Source of the DNA: an uncultured Paracoccaceae bacterium
GTDB taxonomy: Bacteria > Pseudomonadota > Alphaproteobacteria > Rhodobacterales > Rhodobacteraceae
Reading direction: 5' to 3'
NCBI GenBank assembly: GCA_947503965.1
Contig: CANNFU010000001.1
Location: forward strand, 558,001-622,000
DNA: 64,000 nt
Shown here: positions 8,410 to 20,400 of the stretch, piece by piece
Layout of the letters: each line of letters begins with the position of its first letter
Position numbering within the stretch: the first letter of the stretch is position 1
Program-made: the position numbers and the translations under genes
The notes under the pieces: model-generated
Told to the model about the DNA's origin: nothing
Databases searched by the model: none
The model's input: the letters and a program-made list of their open reading frames with translations, nothing else

Positions 8410-9114
8410 ATGACAGTCCATATTGGCGCCGAAAAAGGCGACATTGCACCAACGGTGCTGATGCCCGGCGATCCATATCGCGCCAAATGGGCGGCTGAAA
8501 CCTTTCTAAATGACGCGCGCTGCATCAACGAGGTGCGCGGCATGCTGGGTTTTACCGGCACATGGAACGGGCATCCGGTCACAATCCAAGGCTCGGGTAT
8601 GGGGATGCCGTCCCTTTCCATTTACGCCAATGAACTTATCAAAGACTATAACGCCCAAACTCTGATCCGCATCGGGTCCTGCGGCGGTATGCAAGAGCAT
8701 GTCAAAATCCGCGACGTGATCCTCGCCATGACGGCATCCACCCTGTCGACCCCGTCGCGCGGGATCTTCAAGGAATTGAACTTCGCGCCTTGCGCCGATT
8801 ACGGCCTGCTTGCCGCGGCCCACAAAGCCGCAGCCGATAAAAACGTGCCGACCCATGTGGGCGGTATCTATTCCTCGGACGTTTTCTATGACGAACGCCC
8901 TGACCTGAATGAACAAATGGTGCGGCATGGGATACTTGGGGTCGAAATGGAAGCCGCAGAGCTTTACAACCTCGCCGCACGGCACAAACGACGCGCGCTT
9001 GCTGTTTTGACGGTCAGCGATCACCTGCTGACGCACGAAGCACTTCCCGCAGAAGATCGTGAAAAGACCTTTGGTGACATGGTAGAGATTGCACTACAGG
9101 CCGCCTTCGCATGA
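8410..9114 (+). CDS. deoD: Purine-nucleoside phosphorylase (DeoD type)
   Basis: A 234-residue hexameric-type phosphorylase that splits purine (deoxy)nucleosides with phosphate into base and sugar-1-phosphate. The phosphate-binding start (MPGDPYRA), RIGSCGG, the VEMEAAELY substrate motif and the catalytic aspartate in [10 protein letters not shown] are all visible. Length matches E. coli DeoD (about 239). The stop overlaps the next start by 4 bp (ATGA), so the two genes are translationally coupled. Confidence 0.95.
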   Translation: MTVHIGAEKGDIAPTVLMPGDPYRAKWAAETFLNDARCINEVRGMLGFTGTWNGHPVTIQGSGMGMPSLSIYANELIKDYNAQTLIRIGSCGGMQEHVKIRDVILAMTASTLSTPSRGIFKELNFAPCADYGLLAAAHKAAADKNVPTHVGGIYSSDVFYDERPDLNEQMVRHGILGVEMEAAELYNLAARHKRRALAVLTVSDHLLTHEALPAEDREKTFGDMVEIALQAAFA

Positions 9115-10085
9115 AGCAGCGAACATTCGGCGCATCCGGACCAAAAGTCGGGGCGATTGGCCTTGGTTGTATGTCATTCGGCGGCTTTTCGGGAGAAACC
9201 ACAACTGCCGACAGCTTTGCCGCCATGGACCAGGCGTGGGATATGGGCATTACGCATTTTGATACGGCAAATGTCTATGGGCCGCATGTTTCGGAAAACG
9301 TGGTCGGCGAATGGATCGCCAGCCGCAGGCACAATCCCAGCATTGCGACCAAGGCGGGGATACAAAGAAATCCCGATCATCCGGTCAACAACGACCCCAG
9401 CTATCTGCGCGCCGAACTCGAAGGCTCTTTGCAGCGGCTTGGTATCGACTATGTGGACCTGTTCTATATCCATCGCCGCGAACAGTCGGTCCCGATCGAA
9501 GACGTGGCAGGACTGATGGGCGATCTTGTTGCACAAGGGAAAATTGGCGGTTGGGGGATGTCTGAAGTGTCGCCCACCACGCTACGCCGCGCACATGCCG
9601 AAACGCCGGTACGGGCGATCCAGAATGAATACTCGCTTTGGACACGGCAGCCGGAACTGGGATTGCTACAGGAATGTCAAAGGCTTGGCGTTGCGTTTGT
9701 CGCCTTCTCTCCGCTGGCGCGTGGTGTATTCGGGCGATCAATCATCGATCCCGATCATGCAGATTTCGGCGGTTTCCGCAAAGAAGTGCCGCGCTTCCAG
9801 CAGCCGAACTGGGCGCACAACAAAGCACAAGCCATGGCATTTCACCGCCTCGCGCAAGAGCATGGAACAACCGCACCGGCGCTGGCCCTCGCTTGGCTAT
9901 TGGATCGCGGTGATCATATTATACCTATCCCGGGCAGCCGCCACGCATCCCACATAGCCGATTGGGAGGTGATTACCATGACCCCTGACCTGGCAGCACG
10001 TATCGACACCATTCTGCCTGTTGGCTGGGCTTGGGGCGATCGCTACAGCGAGGCGCAATCACGTGCGCCGGAACGGTATTGCTAA
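9111..10085 (+). CDS. Aldo/keto reductase
   Basis: A 324-residue cytosolic NADPH-dependent oxidoreductase with a TIM-barrel fold. The tetrad is recognisable: D in FDTANVYG, Y in the same motif, K in ATKAGIQ and H in [14 protein letters not shown] and [11 protein letters not shown] are the typical later strands and cofactor segments. The substrate cannot be inferred. The 4-bp overlap with deoD suggests a shared transcript, but a link to nucleoside metabolism is only positional. Confidence 0.88.
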   Translation: MKQRTFGASGPKVGAIGLGCMSFGGFSGETTTADSFAAMDQAWDMGITHFDTANVYGPHVSENVVGEWIASRRHNPSIATKAGIQRNPDHPVNNDPSYLRAELEGSLQRLGIDYVDLFYIHRREQSVPIEDVAGLMGDLVAQGKIGGWGMSEVSPTTLRRAHAETPVRAIQNEYSLWTRQPELGLLQECQRLGVAFVAFSPLARGVFGRSIIDPDHADFGGFRKEVPRFQQPNWAHNKAQAMAFHRLAQEHGTTAPALALAWLLDRGDHIIPIPGSRHASHIADWEVITMTPDLAARIDTILPVGWAWGDRYSEAQSRAPERYC

Positions 10086-10088
10086 GGA

Positions 10089-10940
10089 TTAGCGCCCGTG
10101 GCTGCGGTCATACAGGCTCGGAGACGGCGGTTGCCACCCGGCCAGAGCATCCGGTATCGGTTGGAAAACCTGCATAAGCAACGGGTAGCAATTGGCAACA
10201 TCGCTGGAATGTTCCGCGCTACAATCGCCACCGGGACAGGCGCTAAGCACGGCAAGCAGGTCGATCTCAGCCAAGAACTCGATATAGTCACCGGGTCTGA
10301 CAGGGCTTGCCTTCATAAAGTACTGGCCGGTATCATGGGTGAAGCCGGTGCACATAAAAACGTTCATGACATCATGCACGTGATGTTCTGCCTTTGCCAA
10401 AGGCAGACCTGTGTGATCCGCCAACGCACGGGTCAGGTTCGAATGGCAGCAGTTATGGTAATGAATGCCTGATAATAGCTGACCCGTATAAGGGTCACAT
10501 CGCGTGCCAATGACATCATGGACACTGGCACCATAATCGTCGATCCCATACCAGTCGAGGCTGTCATGAACGATCGTCGCCATCGGCCTCAACTGTGGGA
10601 ATACGGACCACAGCCGATCTCCGGTACTCAGATGTGTGCCATGCAAAGCACGGGTCTTGCCCGAATAGAAGCGCTCCGAAAGGTCATGTGCATTGAATAG
10701 ATTCAAATCGCCAACCTGTGGCCCTTCCACGCTGGTGATCCGCAGAAAAGACCCGGCAGGTACACGAATGCAAGACGCATCGCGCGGCGGGACTGTCACG
10801 CGCGTGGTCTCGGCAGCGCCATCTCTGGCACGCTGATAAGGTGCCAGGTCAGCTTGCGGCAGGGTTGCCGTCGGATAGCAGATTACAGGCTTTACCGCGC
10901 GGCGGTCAGTGGCGTCCTGAGGTGGAATATTTGAACTCAT
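10089..10940 (-). CDS. DUF1989 / urea carboxylase-associated family protein
   Basis: A 283-residue cytosolic protein. The signatures VPPRDASCIRVPAG, FNAHDLSERFYSGKTR, YHNCCHSNL and HDVMNVFMCTGF belong to the DUF1989 family, in which conserved Cys and His residues suggest metal binding. Relatives sit near urea carboxylase genes, but none are present here. The ATG at 10940 is preferred over 11030 because the extra 30 residues are basic and unlike the family. It ends 3 bp from the convergent aldo/keto reductase stop. Confidence 0.8.
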   Translation of the reverse strand: MSSNIPPQDATDRRAVKPVICYPTATLPQADLAPYQRARDGAAETTRVTVPPRDASCIRVPAGSFLRITSVEGPQVGDLNLFNAHDLSERFYSGKTRALHGTHLSTGDRLWSVFPQLRPMATIVHDSLDWYGIDDYGASVHDVIGTRCDPYTGQLLSGIHYHNCCHSNLTRALADHTGLPLAKAEHHVHDVMNVFMCTGFTHDTGQYFMKASPVRPGDYIEFLAEIDLLAVLSACPGGDCSAEHSSDVANCYPLLMQVFQPIPDALAGWQPPSPSLYDRSHGR

Positions 10941-11127
10941 ACCACACTCTCGCGCCCGAGACCGCAGATGTGCAACTGATTTCGACATACGCTGGCCTTT
11001 GCGTCGACCCTTCGGGATGTCTTTACCCAAGAACCACAGTGCTGCCAGTAAGAAATCGCAGCATCACCTAACGGCAGAGAAGGCGTCAGGATCAAAGGCG
11101 CAATTGCTGCACCGCGCCGAAGAATAG

Positions 11128-12060
11128 CTAGTTGCCGCGTGGATATACCGCCAGATAAGCATCGATATCGACCTTTTCAAAGAAGCTCTCGATGCAATGG
11201 CGGGTCACATTGCGCCCGCAATCAATCAGCGCATCACCCAGGATAAGCCCGTGCAAAAAAGGGCGCAGAGTCGGCACGGGCAAAGCGCGTTGCTGCGTCG
11301 GCGCAAGAATATCGCGGCGCAAAGATACAACATGCAGATCTGCACTCTCAGAAGCTTCGCTTTGCAGCAGCTCAGTTGGGGTGAAAACGGCACCCGCTGT
11401 CCCTGCGCCTGCATTTTGCGATTGCATCCACTGTGCCTTCAGCCGCGCCTCGGCCTGATCGATGCGCGGATCAAGTTGTGCCGCAAGCTCGGTATCAAGC
11501 ATCATTATATCACCGGTCGTCGTCAGTTCCAGCACACGGCCAAAGGCGCCGCCTTCAAGATTGAACCGCTCAGCCGCGAGACGAAGCCCCGTCGTACCGG
11601 CAGAACCCGGTGATGCACCGATGAACACAGTTGTCGGTCCGATGCCCCGGTCTTGATCGACTGCAATCTGTCTCAGGTATAAAACAAGGCTGTCCATAAC
11701 CTGATCAGTCACAATATAACGCGGCATGGCGTCTGAAAGACGGCGACCATCTGGCGCGATACCGTCGCGCAAGGCAGTGGCAAAAGACGCCGCAGAGTAC
11801 TGTTTCTGCTCCCGACCGGCCGCGCTGAGTGTGGGCCAGTCAATGGCTGGAAAATCAGTTCCACCTTCGCGATCCCCGCGCGCATCCTTGCCATGGCATC
11901 CCGCACAGGCGAAACGGCCGGCGGGCAACCTGAGCGTTCCATCAAGCAGCAGTACCTCGGCGCCGTTGCCATTCAGAAAAAGGTCCTGCCCACTGGCAGG
12001 CACGTCCGCACCAGCCGATTGGGCGGCCAGCAGAAAAAGCAGTTTGATCAGGTGTCGCAT
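11128..12060 (-). CDS. Secreted monohaem c-type cytochrome with receptor-like C-terminal part
   Basis: A 310-residue exported protein. A signal peptide (about residues 1-18) is followed by a class I cytochrome c domain with one haem-binding CAGCH motif near residue 55 and a likely distal ligand Met in SDAMPRY. The C-terminal ~180 residues contain a stretch (TVFIGASPGSAGTTGLRLAA, RFNLEGGAFGR) resembling the first strand-helix unit of branched-chain amino-acid receptors, but too short for a full one. It is the last gene of the multicopper oxidase operon and overlaps the SCO gene by 13 bp. It probably moves electrons to or from the oxidase; this is inference from context. Confidence 0.75.
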   Translation of the reverse strand: MRHLIKLLFLLAAQSAGADVPASGQDLFLNGNGAEVLLLDGTLRLPAGRFACAGCHGKDARGDREGGTDFPAIDWPTLSAAGREQKQYSAASFATALRDGIAPDGRRLSDAMPRYIVTDQVMDSLVLYLRQIAVDQDRGIGPTTVFIGASPGSAGTTGLRLAAERFNLEGGAFGRVLELTTTGDIMMLDTELAAQLDPRIDQAEARLKAQWMQSQNAGAGTAGAVFTPTELLQSEASESADLHVVSLRRDILAPTQQRALPVPTLRPFLHGLILGDALIDCGRNVTRHCIESFFEKVDIDAYLAVYPRGN

Positions 12061-12662
12061 TCAGGCAGGTGTGCGGCCAGTTGCACAAGATCCTCGGGGT
12101 TTGCCAGCCCCACGACCCGGGTAAACCGACCCGAACAGGCCCGTCCGACCAGAAAAACAGGATCATGGTCCTCGATCACGCCAGCCGGAAAGCGCAGTGC
12201 GTCCAAAAGAGGCTTTGTCCCGCGCACGCCCGCCGTCAACCACAACCAACGCTCACTTGACCCCAGGCTGTCACGGGTCGCCTTGAGTTGTTGCGGCGTA
12301 TCATTGACAGGGTCGATCGTCAGCGTTGCAATCGTCACTTCGGGCAAACCCGCTTCGTACAAGTCATCATCAGCTCCGAGAAGGATTGCGTTGGTCACGT
12401 CACAAAGCGACTGGCAGCCTGTATAGGTAAAACTCAGGATCACGGGCGCGCGCGCGGGCAGCATCTCGCGCAGCCCCAGCGTGACATCATCGGCACTGGT
12501 GACGGGAAAATCCGGCAGGTTCAGCATCTCTTCTCCGGACGTCATGGCGATCACTTCGTGCTTGTGATCATGCGCATCATGGTCATGTTCCGCGTGCTGC
12601 GCCTGCACAACGCTGCCGAAACACACAAGCGTGCAGATCATGGCAGATGTGAAATTGCCCAT
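12048..12662 (-). CDS. SCO1/SenC-type copper protein with His-rich N-terminus
   Basis: A 204-residue exported thioredoxin-fold protein. After a signal peptide (cut near residue 22) comes a metal-binding stretch (HAEHDHDAHDHKHE). The copper-binding CxxxC is C83 and C87 in FTYTGCQSLCD, and H166 in IEDHDPVF is a candidate third ligand. SCO proteins deliver copper to, or reduce, cuproenzyme sites in the periplasm. GGAGG lies 8 bases before the ATG. The start overlaps the preceding gene's stop by one base (TGATG). In this operon its obvious client is the giant multicopper oxidase rather than cytochrome oxidase, since no cox genes are nearby. Confidence 0.85.
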   Translation of the reverse strand: MGNFTSAMICTLVCFGSVVQAQHAEHDHDAHDHKHEVIAMTSGEEMLNLPDFPVTSADDVTLGLREMLPARAPVILSFTYTGCQSLCDVTNAILLGADDDLYEAGLPEVTIATLTIDPVNDTPQQLKATRDSLGSSERWLWLTAGVRGTKPLLDALRFPAGVIEDHDPVFLVGRACSGRFTRVVGLANPEDLVQLAAHLPECDT

Positions 12663-14437
12663 CAAAAATCCTCCAATAGCAATGGTTCGACTGCAATTGT
12701 GTCGTCTGTGTCGAGCCTGACAACAATCTCGTTGTGGCGTGGTAGGGCATATGCAGCGGTCGAAACGCCTTGCGCATCCGTGGCGAATGGCGCCGTTGCT
12801 CGCCATCCACCGACCAATGCGCTGAATGTGATTTGCCCGCTAAGGTCCACGCGCGGCTTGCCGTCTGGGCCGATCACTGTGAAACGCATACCGGTTCCAT
12901 CCATCGTCGCGCTCAACCGTCCGGTCTGCAAATCAACGCGCCCATCGGGGTCGGCGACCGGCACCTCCGCACAAAAGCTCAACGCGCCCAAACCGGTTGT
13001 CGCAACCAGTTCAAAGCGGCCCGGACCCGGCAAGCTGGCGGTTGTTTCAAAAACGCCAGGCATCTGTTCGACAAAGCTGCGATCCAAGGTGGCAACAAGG
13101 CGCGGTATGCCACCACGCAGAGAGGTCGCCGTCATGGCCGGGGCGTCGCCCATGACTGATCCATCCATGATCCGATATCCCTGATAGCTGTCCGCATGAA
13201 CGGCCAACATCCCTTCCATCGGCCAAAGTGGTGCCAGCAATTGCCGTCGCGCATGATCCGGCGATATCGCGTTCCCGATCTGAATTTCGCGAAACGTTGC
13301 ATCCTCGCCGCGCGCAATGGCGTTCAGATCAAGCGCACCCACATGTGTCTGGCTTTCCAGCATCAGGAACGCGGTCTCATCGGAAAACGCCACTTCGGAA
13401 AAGGCTGCATTTGCGCCAACGGCACGCACAAGACGACCACGTGCCACATCAATGACGTTCACCTTGCCTTGTTCAGGCGACCACGCCAACAGAACACGGC
13501 CATGTGGAGAGGCAACCAGACGTGTCGCCTCGGGTGCCGCAAGCGCAATGGGAACCCCGACCTCCGGGGCATCCAGATAGTGGATCGCCACGCCATCAGA
13601 GGAAAGTAGGGCCAATGCAAAGGGTGCATCTGCATCAGGCGTTGTAAGAACGGCCGCATCGCGGAGACCCTGCGCCGCCAACGTCTGAACCGCCTTGCCA
13701 CTTTGTGCATCGATCAACAGGGCTTCGTGAGGCGCAACTGCAACCGTCCAGCGTGGATCAATCGAAGGGCGCAACGCGCTGATGTCTAAAGCCACCGGTC
13801 GGACCTCATTCTCATCACCCAACATCAGCGTGCCGTCAGCCAACAGGATCAGTGCACGCCCATCTGGCGCAGCCGCAAGATCGGTCGGGCGTGTCAGCCC
13901 TGTGATCGTCAAAACTTCATTGCCGGATGGGCCGATACCAACAACTTTCCCCTCGTCGGGAAGAGCGATCAGAAAGCGGCGATTGCCATGATCGGACACC
14001 ATCGCGGACGGACGGCTCGCGAACCTCAAGGCGCTGACGATATTCGCTGATGCGAGCGAAAATTCCGGATCGGACAGAATCATCGCGTTGTCTCGCGTCA
14101 CCACACCGATCACAGGGTCGTTCAGAAAGATGGTCCCTGTCGGCAGACGTCCGGTACGTTGAAAAGCCTCTGCGGCTTGCCCACAGGGCAGATCACTGTC
14201 GCCAATCCGGCGCAGCCATCCAAACAAAGATAGCCCGCGCGGCGGCTCATCCGCGTAACCACTGGAAACAGTGGTACGGATCACAAACGGCTCCCCCGCC
14301 CCGACCAAAGACATGGGCGCCCCATCTGGGGTAAGAAAAGCCGTTTGCGCCGTAAGTGCCGGTTTAAGATCCTCGGCCCTTGCAGTGCCGATCAACGCAA
14401 ACCATGCCAGACACAGCGTTATGCTCAACCGCCACAT
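12662..14437 (-). CDS. Secreted beta-propeller-like protein with C-terminal immunoglobulin-like region
   Basis: A 591-residue exported protein (signal peptide about residues 1-21, ending TARA-ED). The middle (about residues 115-420) has repeated strand units with the pattern of an NHL/YVTN-type beta-propeller, such as LTRPTDLAAAPDGRALILLA. The last ~150 residues look like a beta-sandwich (GRFELVATTGLGALSFCAEVP). It overlaps the oxidase gene upstream by 13 bp and the SCO gene downstream by 1 bp, so production is coupled to both. A scaffold or substrate-binding partner of the oxidase is likely but not demonstrated. The propeller call rests on repeat pattern only. Confidence 0.7.
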   Translation of the reverse strand: MWRLSITLCLAWFALIGTARAEDLKPALTAQTAFLTPDGAPMSLVGAGEPFVIRTTVSSGYADEPPRGLSLFGWLRRIGDSDLPCGQAAEAFQRTGRLPTGTIFLNDPVIGVVTRDNAMILSDPEFSLASANIVSALRFASRPSAMVSDHGNRRFLIALPDEGKVVGIGPSGNEVLTITGLTRPTDLAAAPDGRALILLADGTLMLGDENEVRPVALDISALRPSIDPRWTVAVAPHEALLIDAQSGKAVQTLAAQGLRDAAVLTTPDADAPFALALLSSDGVAIHYLDAPEVGVPIALAAPEATRLVASPHGRVLLAWSPEQGKVNVIDVARGRLVRAVGANAAFSEVAFSDETAFLMLESQTHVGALDLNAIARGEDATFREIQIGNAISPDHARRQLLAPLWPMEGMLAVHADSYQGYRIMDGSVMGDAPAMTATSLRGGIPRLVATLDRSFVEQMPGVFETTASLPGPGRFELVATTGLGALSFCAEVPVADPDGRVDLQTGRLSATMDGTGMRFTVIGPDGKPRVDLSGQITFSALVGGWRATAPFATDAQGVSTAAYALPRHNEIVVRLDTDDTIAVEPLLLEDF

Positions 14438-17400
14438 TGTGCACTGTCCGCCGCCGCCACATCTAGCAACCCCCAGGTTCCACCCGCTCTGAGATGGGTG
14501 GGACCGTCGTGCCAGACATAGGTACCCGCGACCGCCTCGGGGCGCAGCCATGCGGTCATCGACTTGCCCGGCGCGAGCAAGGCCGACCGCGGAAAGCCAA
14601 AGCCGGGGAACAGATCATCATAGCTGTGTCCGTTCATGACAAACGCACGCTGGCGTGCGCGCCCGCCGGGATGGACAACGCGGATCACGACCTGCTCACC
14701 CGCGCAGGCCTGCAATCTGATCTGGCCCGCGTCCGCTGTTACGTAGTCGGCCGGGAAAACATAGGCGTTCAGATCGCTGCTTTCTTCGATACCGGGGCGC
14801 AATAACAAGTCGCGCAGCATGCGACTATAGGCTGGTGAAGATTGGCTCACCCCCGCCTCGCCACGGTCATAGCTGTCATCACAAACGATGCAGTCAGGGA
14901 CCGGCCGCAGCCTTTGTCCATCCGCATCGCGGGCAAAGACGCTGGGTGTATCGTCCCAGACCACCTTCAGCTTTGATCCATCATCCCAATGGTTCAGACC
15001 ATCCTGATAGAAAAGGATGAATTCACGCACAGCGACCGGGGCGCTTGCGTCGGATTGGACAGTGTACTGCATACCCTGACCACCGCCGCGACCCGGGACA
15101 AAACTGGCCGAGCATCTTTCAAACCCGCGCACCGGTTCTGCACAGCTTAACCCGTCCGCTGCCGAAGGGGTCCAGTTGACCGGCACAACATCAATTGCCC
15201 CGAACAATCCGTGCGGTGTTTGCGAGATGACATCGCCGGTTGGGACCACTGGCACAGCACCGAACGCATAGGGGATCCAGTGCGTCAGATCATCTGTGGC
15301 CTCCCACAGCGATGCCTGCACGATCTGTTGCAGATCGCGATACAGCAGTTCGGCCGCAGGGCACGTAGCTGTGCCGCACAGATCCGCGATCACAGGATCA
15401 AGTGCCGCGGCATCATCACCGATCAACGACGGCGTTCCACCAACCAGTGCCAATAGGTTAAAGTCACGCCCAAGTGCCTGACCAAGCCCAGCACTGCCTG
15501 ATCCTGGCTGAACGATGAACTGTACATCGGGTGGCGTCTCACCTTCGGAAACAAGCGCGCCAAACAATGCCGCATAGCCTTTGGACGCATCGTTCAGCTT
15601 GTCTGTGGCCCGACCCGCGACAATAAGGTCCAGCGCGTCCTCATCGTCGACATCCAGCCGTGTCCGCCCCGCATAAGAGGTCAGCATGCGGCTGACAGTG
15701 ACCCCGCCCGCAGCGGCATCAAGCGCCTTGCGGTTATATCCATAGCCTTTGGGGACGTCGCGGATCAGGTCGAGACCCGGTAAACCAAAGCTCAATGCAA
15801 CAGCAGCCGATGGCCGCACGCCGCCCGGATTGTTGGGGTCTGGCAGACGTGCCAGCCGAAGCTCCTGTGTACCGTCTTCGTTTTCGTGCATCTCCGGGAT
15901 CGGATCGGCATTCAGCGGCACGATTTTGGGCAGAATAGCGTCCCCGATCTGGTCGCGCATTTCGCCGTTGGCGTCGCCCATCAGATTGACGATGCGCAAC
16001 CGCAGACAATCCCCTGCCCGTACCCGCAACACGAAAGGTTCAGGCTGTTGCCCATACACGGTGCGAATATCCGCAATCACCTGATCGGCGGTCAGGGTTT
16101 TCCATGCTGCATCATTGGCGATACTGGCGATCCCCAGATCCTCTGGCGACATCAGGGCCAGCATCACGCCATCAGGATCGTAAACCGTGTCGCCGTACCG
16201 CGTGCCAACTGGATCAAACACGCGCCGCGTTTCAAAAGCGACAACCGCTGCATCAACAACCCGCTGCGCCGGCTCGTCCCCTTGGGGAACCGGGCATGCC
16301 AGGCCTGTGCCGCCAAAGAACGTGTCAGCGGCAGACTCAGCGCCTTCAGTGCTGCGCACATTGGCTGTCAGCCGGTCACCAATTGCGGTGACCGGACCTA
16401 CTGATGCAGTGTTCAGCTCTGGCACCGTGGCCGGGTCAGGCGCAGTCGGATCTTCGTAGATGCGCACAAGCCCCCAGGCACCATTCCAAAGCGCATCAAC
16501 CGATCCGAAATGATAAAGATAATCCGAAGACGTCTGTGGCACGCCATCAGAAAGCTCCGGATCGTCCGGGCTTGATTGGCCTGTCTCCCCCGCAAACTCG
16601 ACACTGACAGGTACATCCGCACGCAGCGACCCTTGCATCTCAAAATGCTCGGAAATGCCGATTTCCTGCGCAAACGAAAACCCTTCGATGTTATCACACT
16701 CCGCCAAAGCTGCTTCATAGGCGTCCCAATGATCGCGCTGTTCCGGTGTCCAGCCCGTCCGATTGGCGGGCGCAGTATCAAGCCACTCGCGGTACTCGCC
16801 GGGCCGGGAATTGAACACCTCTGCGCGCTCTCGGCATTGCTGTTGCAGTGACGCCGGTCCATCCATTGCAAGCGGGCGCATCCCTTGTGCAAAGGCCTGA
16901 TCGATATTGCGTTTGAATGGCTGACCCGAAAGCACAAAGGTATGCTGCACCTCTTGCGCGCCCTGGATCATCCGGAATGCCAGGCGTTCGCCGGTGTAAG
17001 CCTCTAGAACCGGCGTTTCTGGGTCCCAGTGCACGCCGGAATGCAACGCGCTGGCCAGATCGCCAATTGGTCCCGTCATCTGATGCGAATAGGAACACTG
17101 TTCGAACTGACCGCCGGCCAGTTTTTCAACGGCATCGCTTGAACCGTGCTCTCCCGGACGGTTGAGCGTCAGAGGAGCACAATCCGAAGACCGGTCCGGC
17201 CCACCATCTTTATCCGCGATGCGCAACGGGATCGGTGCGCCACGGTAATTGATAAGGTAAGGATCATGATGATCGACCGAGATCGACTCTGGCCGGGCAG
17301 GTGCGGCAACCGGCCCCGCCATTGCGCCCGACTGTGGGGTGCCATCCTCATCAAATGCCGGAGAGCCCGGAACAAAGGTGCCCGCAGCCTTCTGGCGATA

Positions 17401-20400
17401 GCTGACAAGATGCTCTAGCAAATTCTGCACCTCGCGCGTGCCGTCCGGTTGAACGGTCAGGAAATCCCCCTGATAGCGCAGCCTGTGCACATCATCGCGG
17501 AATGCCCCGCCGGCCAGCCAGGCGGGCGGCAATTCACCGGGATACGAAAAGCTGAGACCCGGGCCATCGCGTGTGTATCCTGTGCCGCAGACCTGCTCCA
17601 TGTTGAACGGGCTCAGGCGGTGTCGTGCCTCGCAATAGATCCTGGTCATCCCATCAAGCCCGCCAAGTCCGGACTCTGTCTGACCTGTTGCATCACGCAT
17701 CGCGCTGACAAATTGGGCGGCGTCATCGCGACTGCGCGGGTCGTATAGAAGTGCAAAATCAGCAATTGATAGCGCAAATTCCCGGTAGCTGGGGTGCTGC
17801 GGATCGTCCAGACTGGTGCGGATCAGCTTGCGGGTGCCTTCCCATTGATCGCTGCCCCAGGCCACGCTTGCCATTGCCTGAACCGGATCAAGCGGTGTCG
17901 CGCAGTCAGTGCCCGCCGGGTCATCATCAAAATCGCAAATCTGCCTTAAAAGCGGTTCCCGATCCGGGTCCCCCGCCATGCCGGTCTGCGCTGGCGGCTC
18001 GATCACAAGCGCACTGTAAAAGCCGTGTTGCTGAATCGAAGATGGCCCAAAATGGTCGTGGGTAAAGACCGTTCGCATCGTCCGGTCGATCGCCTGTCCG
18101 CTTTCGTCATATGACAGCATCGGGTCGGCAAACCAGCGCTGGGTCGTGGTCTGGAACAGGAACGGAAACTGGCTGCGCGGCAGCCGCCAAATCCGGTGGT
18201 CTTTGACAACCGAGGACTGACAGAACGGCGCGTCAAATTCTGCGGCAAATTCTGGTGTCAGCGCATCATCAATCGCAGCCTGCAATCTGTCGATTATTGC
18301 GGCGGCCTGCGGATCACCGGTTTTGTCCCACGCACACAAGCGTGCCGTGATTTCATCCGGGGCAAAGGTTCCGTCCTCGTAATTCCAGCCATTGCCGGAG
18401 CCATCCGACGCGGTCACATCGAATTTCACAAGATGGATATGTTGACCGATCGTGTCGGTCGGTGTCCTGACTTGAAAGTCGTCAAGTTCCAGTTCCTTCG
18501 GCAACTCATTCGTGTGACGAAACTCAATGCATTCGCCCGACAAGGCGCGGAAAAAGAATGGCTCTTCACTGTCGCTGATCAGCGGCGAGATCAGGCCAGG
18601 GCCACTTTTGAAACGATCCGCTTCAGCCGTCAGGACGTTGATCCGGGCCTGCGGGTCATGCCAGCCTGCGCGGTTGACAATCATATCAAGCTGAACAGCA
18701 GAAGCCTCATAACGACGATAGCCCGCGACGTCCCGATCATGCTGAAACGCATCCGTCAGCCAACTGCCCGTAAACGGGTCACGCTGAACCACACTATCTT
18801 GTGCGGCCCATCGTCCGCATGGATCAGCAAATGGCGCACCGGGACGGGGCGCGGCCCCGTTGACGTAAAACAGCGGCAATTGCGGCTGCGCTGCACCGGG
18901 GGCCGCGGCAACCGACGATTGATACCCGCCCTCTGATTGCAAGGGCGCATCCGTGCCATCAACCTGCCTGAGAACCAAAGCATCGGACCCTGCATCAGGG
19001 CGATACAGCTGACCATTGAAGTGAAAGCCCATCGCCGCGCGTTCCAGCCGCTCGCCCGCAGGGTCAAGTGGGTCGATCACGGCGGATATCATTTTCCCGC
19101 TCAGATCGCCCAACGCAAACGCCTTGGCAATCACTTGGCGCATCGCGTCGACCTGTTCTTCCTCTGTCAGCGCCGCGAACTGGTTCGGATCAGTGATGAC
19201 CGCCGGCAAGGCCGTGCCCAATTCGCGCACAGAGCCTGATGTGACAACATGCCGGTTCAGCCCACCATCCAGCCAATCACCGGAACTGGCAAACGGACCA
19301 CTTGCATCACCGTCCACCCTGTCGTCTGTCAGGTTTGAATCTGCATTTGGTGCGCCAAGGTTCCGCGCGATATCCAACGGGGCTTGCGGTGGTCGATGGC
19401 CGGGTTGCCCGGCAATATAGAACGGGTAGCCCGGCATTGGCGTGGCCGCATCTGCCAGCAGCTCGCCCGTTTCAGGATCAACGTCATCTTCACTGGCGTA
19501 AGTTGGCAGAAGCGGCAGCGCTTCGCCCGGCAAGGGCACGATCGCAGGGATCGGCGTACCTTCTTGTGTATCCAGCCAACGCCCTGATGTTCGATCTATG
19601 CTGCCTGATCTTGCCTCTGCGCGTTCCGCGAAAGGCGTGAAATCAACAGATAACCCAGCGTGATTTTGCCCGTCCGGCAGCAATCGCGTGCCATCCTCCA
19701 ATACGTCGTGAACACGCCACAATGCCCACATGCCTTGGGCAAAATGCGGGTACAGGTGACAGTGAAAGATTGAATCCCCGACGGTCCTGTTTCGATTGCC
19801 AGAGCCCTGACTGTCCCACCAGCCCTCCCCCGTATCGCCGGGCCCGCGCAGCCCCCCGTGATAGATATTGTAGCTGAACCCTTGCTGGGGTCCGACCGTC
19901 TGACTATCCAGATAACTACCCTTATTGGGATCGTTGCCGGCAAACCATTGATGCGCATGCAAATGGAACACATGGGTTTCCTTTGGTCCGGCATGGAAAT
20001 TCCGGAACACGACCGGATCGTTCATGTAGGAATGATGCACATTCGACGGATCATCGGGGTACCATTCCAGCAAGGCCGGGTCGCCGTTCACCCAAGAGGC
20101 CAGAAAAAACTCTTCGTAAAGACATTCCATGCAATCATCAGCCGGACCGATCCCTTTGCGGTTGGCCAGCAGCAGCGACCCCATGCCAGAGGCGCCATAG
20201 TTGATCGCGAAACCGTCCTTGACCCCCGCAAGCTGACCGAACTGATCCAGCTCGCGGAAATTCTTGGTGTAGAACGTCTTAAGCTCATCATGGAAAAACA
20301 CCGAAAACTCGCGAAACGCATTATATGTGGGCTCTGTAGTCGTGCTTGCTTCACCCTGGGCCACGGGTGACGCGCCGCATTCGGCGCCCGCCATGTCAGG

